Shown one piece after another: positions 6,333-9,482 of a stretch of DNA of 9,482 nt (position 1 is its first letter; every line of letters starts with the position of its first letter). The stretch covers positions 1 to 9,482 of the forward strand of contig JAEXAY010000026.1 in the NCBI GenBank assembly GCA_023457895.1, written 5' to 3'. The position numbers and the translations under genes are program-made. This DNA comes from Pseudomonadota bacterium (GTDB lineage Bacteria > Pseudomonadota > Alphaproteobacteria > Sphingomonadales > Sphingomonadaceae). The notes below the pieces were generated by a model. That model saw only the letters and a list, made by a program, of their open reading frames with translations, did not search any database and was not told the origin of the DNA.

Positions 6333-8210
6333 ATGACAACACGTCGGATTTTTATTGCTCTATCTTTTCTCATCACCGTTTTCGCATTTGCTCAAAAGAA
6401 AAAAGAAACTTTTGAAATTAAGGACGGTCATTTTTATTTAAACAACAAGCCCACCCGAATTCTTTCTGGTGAGCTCCACTATCCAAGAGTACCCTCACAG
6501 TATTGGAAACATCGACTGCAGATGATGAAAGCAATGGGTCTAAATACGGTGACAACCTACGTTTTTTGGAACTACCACGAAGAAAGTCCCAACCAGTGGA
6601 ATTGGAGTGGTGAAAAGGATTTGAAGCGCTTTATTAAAAAAGCACAGGAGGTTGGTTTATATGTAATACTTCGTCCTGGCCCCTATGTATGTGCAGAATG
6701 GGAATTTGGCGGCTATCCTTGGTGGCTGCAGAACGTGGCTGGACTGAAAATTAGAGAAGATAATGCACCTTTTCTAGCCGAAACAAAGAAATATCTAAGT
6801 CAGTTATATACGCAAGTTAAAGACTTACAAATAACCAATGGCGGCCCAATTATCATGATTCAGGGCGAAAATGAATTTGGCTCGTTTGTCGTTCAACGGA
6901 AAGACCTCTCGTTAGAAAGTCATCGCGCTTACAATGCGAAGGTTATTCAGCAATTACATGATCTCGGTTTTTCGGTACCGATGTTCACCTCCGATGGTTC
7001 ATGGCTTTTTGAGGGTGGTACAGTTGTCGGGGCGCTCCCAACTGCCAATGGCGAGAATGATGTTGAGAAATTGAAAAAAGTGGTTAACGAATATCATAAC
7101 GGAAAAGGGCCGTATATGGTTGCCGAATTCTACCCAGGTTGGTTAGGACATTGGGCAGAGAAGTTTCCGCGTGTTGATGCTGGAAAAATTGCGCGTCAGA
7201 CGGATAAATATTTGGCCAATGATGTTTCTTTTAACTATTATATGGTACATGGAGGAACCAATTTTGGTTTTACCAGTGGCGCCAATTACGATAAAAATCA
7301 TGACATTCAACCGGATTTAACATCGTATGACTATGACGCTCCTATAACTGAAGCTGGTTGGAGAACACCGAAGTATGATTCCATACGTAATGTCATAGCC
7401 AAGTACAGTAAAGAAAAGCTACCGGAAGTTCCGAAACCTGTTGCTGTAATCGAAATTCCGAAAATAAAATTAACCGACGCGTACAGTTTGTTGGCTTTCA
7501 CAGACAAAAAAGAAAAAATAACCAATGAAAAGCCACTTACTTTTGAACAGATGAACCAAGGTTTCGGTTATGTGCTATACCGTAAGCACTTTAATCAGCC
7601 GATTTCCGGTACATTAGACTTGAGTGGTCTGCGTGACTATGCAACAGTGTATATCAACGGTGAGAAAGTCGGTGAACTAAACCGTTATTATAAAAACTAC
7701 ACCATGCCAATAGAAATTCCGTTCAATGCTACATTAGAGATTTTAGTGGAGAATTGGGGACGGATAAACTACGGTGCTAAAATCATCGAAAATACAAAAG
7801 GTATTGTAGAGCCTGTGAAGATAGACGATGTCGAAATTACCGGCGATTGGGAGATGGTGCAGTTGCCATTCGATGCGGGGATTCTGAAGATGTCGAATTT
7901 TGCAAAGCTTAACCCGAATCAAACACAGTCTCAGAAAAATTTACCGACACTGTACAAAGGCGAATTTACGCTAAATGAAGTTGGCGATACCTTTCTAGAT
8001 ATGCGTGATTGGGGCAAAGGACTAGTTTTTATTAATGGTAAAAATCTCGGTCGTTTTTGGAAAGTCGGCCCGCAACAAACGCTATATGTGCCAGGGGTTT
8101 GGTTGAATAAAGGTCGAAACGAAATTCTGATTTTTGATCAATTAAACGAAAAGGTACAAATGGATATTTCTGCCATCAAAACACCAATACTGGATCAACT
8201 AAATCCATAA
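6333..8210 (+). CDS. Secreted GH35 beta-galactosidase
   Basis: The 625-residue product is a glycoside hydrolase family 35 enzyme expected to remove terminal beta-galactosyl residues by a retaining mechanism. Residues 1-20 form a signal peptide (basic MTTRR, hydrophobic core, AFA before Gln21), so it is exported; no lipobox or type IX secretion tail is seen. The catalytic TIM barrel covers about 25-355: LSGELHYPRVP (44-54), RPGPYVCAEWEFGGYPWWL (114-132), GPIIMIQGENEFG (171-183) with Glu181 as likely acid/base, VAEFYPGWLGHW (263-274) with Glu265 as likely nucleophile, and HGGTNFGF (306-313). Two beta-sandwich domains follow (about 405-480 and 540-610, including GLVFINGKNLGRFWKVGPQQTLYVP). I chose ATG 6333; an in-frame GTG at 6288 would put extra hydrophobic residues before the signal peptide. 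Eighteen of 21 Arg codons are CGN, unlike the ribosomal genes. No SusC/SusD pair adjoins it. The exact substrate cannot be told. Confidence 0.95.
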   Translation: MTTRRIFIALSFLITVFAFAQKKKETFEIKDGHFYLNNKPTRILSGELHYPRVPSQYWKHRLQMMKAMGLNTVTTYVFWNYHEESPNQWNWSGEKDLKRFIKKAQEVGLYVILRPGPYVCAEWEFGGYPWWLQNVAGLKIREDNAPFLAETKKYLSQLYTQVKDLQITNGGPIIMIQGENEFGSFVVQRKDLSLESHRAYNAKVIQQLHDLGFSVPMFTSDGSWLFEGGTVVGALPTANGENDVEKLKKVVNEYHNGKGPYMVAEFYPGWLGHWAEKFPRVDAGKIARQTDKYLANDVSFNYYMVHGGTNFGFTSGANYDKNHDIQPDLTSYDYDAPITEAGWRTPKYDSIRNVIAKYSKEKLPEVPKPVAVIEIPKIKLTDAYSLLAFTDKKEKITNEKPLTFEQMNQGFGYVLYRKHFNQPISGTLDLSGLRDYATVYINGEKVGELNRYYKNYTMPIEIPFNATLEILVENWGRINYGAKIIENTKGIVEPVKIDDVEITGDWEMVQLPFDAGILKMSNFAKLNPNQTQSQKNLPTLYKGEFTLNEVGDTFLDMRDWGKGLVFINGKNLGRFWKVGPQQTLYVPGVWLNKGRNEILIFDQLNEKVQMDISAIKTPILDQLNP

Positions 8211-8218
8211 AAATAAAA

Positions 8219-8244
8219 GAAAGCCCTTGAAAAAGGGCTTTTTT
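8219..8244 (+). terminator. Intrinsic terminator, possibly bidirectional, between convergent genes
   Basis: AAGCCCTT (8221-8228) pairs with AAGGGCTT (8233-8240) around a GAAA tetraloop and is followed by six T residues (8239-8244). It starts about ten nt after the GH35 stop. Read on the minus strand, the same stem is followed by a T-rich stretch (CTTTCTTTTATTTTT), so it can also end transcription of the convergent lipoprotein gene, whose stop is at 8270. Confidence 0.9.
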
Positions 8245-8269
8245 AGTATTCGATTATCTAGTAAACTAC

Positions 8270-8671
8270 TTAGAAGCGTACAAGTTCAATCACCGTATCT
8301 CCTTGCATAATAAATAAAGAATCTCCTTTTATCTCTGCATTAACGCCGTTTCTCTCGTATTTAGCACCAGTATCGGTTAATTCCTTACGATCCAGTTGGA
8401 ACATATGATTATTAGCTTTAATCAAGATGACGTTGGACTTATCCGTATTGGTTAAGGTTGCAGTGGCACGGCTTCCATCAACTGCTTTATAGCCAATGAT
8501 GACTTCTTTTTGCGTGTTATTAAGATCTAGCGCCGAGGGCTCGGTCTGAATGTTGGTTTCTACTGTTGGAAGTTCTTCGGTAGAAATTGCCGATGTATTT
8601 CCTTCCTCTTTTTTGCTGCAGCTAACCGCTACTAAGCCAACTAACGCGGCTGAAAATATGATTTTTTTCAT
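8270..8671 (-). CDS. Small lipoprotein with MliC-like domain (putative lysozyme inhibitor family)
   Basis: The product has 133 residues. Residues 1-17 are a lipoprotein signal peptide (MKKIIFSAALVGLVAVS) with the acylated cysteine at 18. The next residues, SKKEEG, are charged and resemble the surface-export signal described for Capnocytophaga lipoproteins (Lys followed by two acidic residues), so outer-surface display is possible. Residues 25-55 look like a disordered linker. Residues 58-133 resemble the MliC fold: IGYKAVDGSRATATL, ANNHMFQL, DTGAKYERNG and AEIKGDSLFIMQG follow the family order of a Y-x-C-like strand, SGAKY-like loop and W-x-K-G-like strand. Thr101-Tyr105 and Lys115-Gly116 align with the two inhibitory loops. 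The cysteines usual in MliC are absent. The resemblance is recalled by eye, so the lipoprotein call is firm and the MliC call moderate. It converges with the GH35 gene and diverges from the SulP gene. Confidence 0.85.
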   Translation of the reverse strand: MKKIIFSAALVGLVAVSCSKKEEGNTSAISTEELPTVETNIQTEPSALDLNNTQKEVIIGYKAVDGSRATATLTNTDKSNVILIKANNHMFQLDRKELTDTGAKYERNGVNAEIKGDSLFIMQGDTVIELVRF

Positions 8672-8690
8672 ATCAGATGATTTTATAATG

Positions 8691-8722
8691 CTAAGGTACT
8701 TTTAATAAAGGAATTTTCCAAA
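8691..8722 (-). promoter_or_regulatory. Candidate promoter for the lipoprotein gene
   Basis: On the minus strand TTTG (8722-8719) and TACCTTAG (8698-8691) are separated by 20 nt. This fits the Bacteroidetes housekeeping promoter (TTTG at -33, TAnnTTTG at -7) with one mismatch in the -7 box. Transcription would begin about 12-16 nt before the ATG at 8671, leaving a short leader. Confidence 0.6.
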
Positions 8723-8759
8723 GTAGAAACGTATTAATTTCGCTTAATTATGTATTTTT

Positions 8760-8785
8760 TCTATAATGTTTTTGCATATTATAGA
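8760..8785. repeat. 8-bp inverted repeat over the SulP -33 element, operator-like
   Basis: TCTATAAT (8760-8767) and ATTATAGA (8778-8785) are perfect inverted repeats with a 10-nt spacer that contains the TTTG at 8771-8774. The 18-bp centre-to-centre distance is suitable for a dimeric regulator contacting one DNA face at roughly two helical turns. The arms are AT-rich and the region is AT-rich overall, so chance is a real alternative. Confidence 0.4.
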
Positions 8786-8802
8786 TTTTATGAATAACTT
8801 TA
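8771..8802 (+). promoter_or_regulatory. Candidate promoter for the SulP transporter gene
   Basis: TTTG (8771-8774), a 20-nt spacer and TAACTTTA (8795-8802) match the Bacteroidetes promoter pattern with one mismatch in the -7 box. The spacing equals that of the divergent promoter. Transcription would start near 8807-8810, leaving about 11-14 nt before the ATG at 8821. Confidence 0.6.
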
Positions 8803-8820
8803 GGCTTGAAAAATACATAT

Positions 8821-9482
8821 ATGTTTAAAGATTATTTTACTTTCAAGAACATTAAAGGAGATTTTTTCGGGGGAATTACCGCGGGAATTGTCGCGTTACC
8901 ATTAGCATTAGCTTTTGGTGAACAATCCGGATTGGGTGCTGCAGCGGGGCTTTTCGGGGCTATCGCTATCGGTTTCTTCTCTTCTTTATTCTGTTCTACT
9001 CAACCTCAGATTTCGGGTCCCACAGCGCCTATGACCGCCGTAAGTGTGGTGGTGGTTTCTGAAATCGTTCAAAGTTTCAATGGTGATTTGGGAAGCGCCA
9101 TGCCCGCAATCTTAAGTGTCTTCTTTCTCGCAGGAATTTTCCAGGTGCTCCTGGGCATCATTGGTGTTGGAAAATACATCAAATACATTCCGTATCCCGT
9201 AATTTCTGGGTTTATGAATGGTATTGCCATTATTATCCTCATGGGACAGATCTTCCCACTTTTGGGCTATGTGGCTAGTGAAGATCAAGCTTTGGTGGAG
9301 AAAAATATGGTCATTGCAGAATCCAATATCCTTGCAAAAGAATTTCAGAATCTAAGCAAAGACAAAACAATCGGAATTGATGACTTGTCATTATTTGAGT
9401 CTAAAATCAACGAGGTGAAAAATATCTCGCATGGCGAAATTGTAAAGGAGGCACAAACGATTTCTAAAATGCAAGTAAAATC
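8821..9482 (+). CDS. SulP family (BicA-like) anion transporter, 5' part only
   Basis: The reading frame is open from ATG 8821 to the window end (220 codons plus two bases), so the 3' part is missing. SulP/SLC26 proteins are membrane carriers for sulfate, bicarbonate or other anions. The N-terminus FKNIKGDFFGGITAGIVALPLALAFG, the block ISGPTAPMTAV (64-74) and YIPYPVISGFMNGIAIIILMGQ (122-143) closely follow the cyanobacterial bicarbonate transporter BicA as I recall it. Thr68 aligns with BicA Thr69, a substrate-site residue; BicA Glu67 is Gly66 here (SGPT for SEPT). Hydrophobic stretches at about 15-33, 40-58, 70-84, 95-116 and 124-149 are the first helices. From about 152 to at least 220 the chain is hydrophilic and probably helical (KEFQNLSKDK, FESKINEVKN), longer than the short loop expected there. 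Substrate (bicarbonate or sulfate) is undecided. No carbonic anhydrase gene is visible, though one could follow downstream. Confidence 0.92.
   Translation, partial: MFKDYFTFKNIKGDFFGGITAGIVALPLALAFGEQSGLGAAAGLFGAIAIGFFSSLFCSTQPQISGPTAPMTAVSVVVVSEIVQSFNGDLGSAMPAILSVFFLAGIFQVLLGIIGVGKYIKYIPYPVISGFMNGIAIIILMGQIFPLLGYVASEDQALVEKNMVIAESNILAKEFQNLSKDKTIGIDDLSLFESKINEVKNISHGEIVKEAQTISKMQVK

Noticed and set aside
7331..7525. 64-codon minus-strand frame inside the GH35 gene
   Set aside because: It is antisense to a conserved coding region and has no recognisable features.

Overview
The window reads as chromosomal DNA of a Flavobacteriia member, probably a Chryseobacterium/Elizabethkingia-like lineage (Weeksellaceae); the exact genus is inference. 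Grounds: low GC; the order secY-infA-rpmJ with no adk or map between; no clear Shine-Dalgarno sequence before the ribosomal protein starts; a zinc-free L36; TAA as stop in all 14 genes whose end is visible; and candidate promoters of the Bacteroidetes type (TTTG, about 20 nt, TAnnTTTG).

Positions 1-6224 are the distal part of the large ribosomal protein cluster (spc plus alpha), all on the plus strand: rplR (5' end cut by the window), rpsE, rpmD, rplO, secY, infA, rpmJ, rpsM, rpsK, rpsD, rpoA, rplQ. Gaps are 6-31 nt, except an 86-nt gap between rpmD and rplO that holds a long imperfect hairpin. The genes encode large- and small-subunit proteins, the SecY translocon channel, initiation factor IF-1 and the RNA polymerase alpha subunit, so they join translation, secretion and transcription. 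A strong intrinsic terminator follows rplQ.

Positions 6225-8210 hold a terminator, a weak candidate promoter and a complete secreted GH35 beta-galactosidase gene, apparently monocistronic and without SusC/SusD partners in view. Its arginine codon use differs sharply from that of the ribosomal genes. A second hairpin terminator lies between it and a convergent gene.

Positions 8270-8671 (minus strand) encode a small lipoprotein with an MliC-like (lysozyme-inhibitor-like) C-terminal domain that lacks the usual cysteines. A 149-nt divergent intergenic region follows, with a good candidate promoter for each side and an 8-bp inverted repeat over the rightward -33 element. From 8821 to the window end runs the N-terminal 220 codons of a SulP family, BicA-like anion transporter with an unusually long hydrophilic segment after the fifth or so membrane helix.

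Most of the window is conserved housekeeping DNA. No defence system, CRISPR array, insertion sequence or RNA gene was recognised. The less ordinary points are the rpmD-rplO hairpin, the cysteine-less MliC-like lipoprotein with a possible surface-export signal, the SulP insert and its operator-like repeat, and the charged tail on L17.
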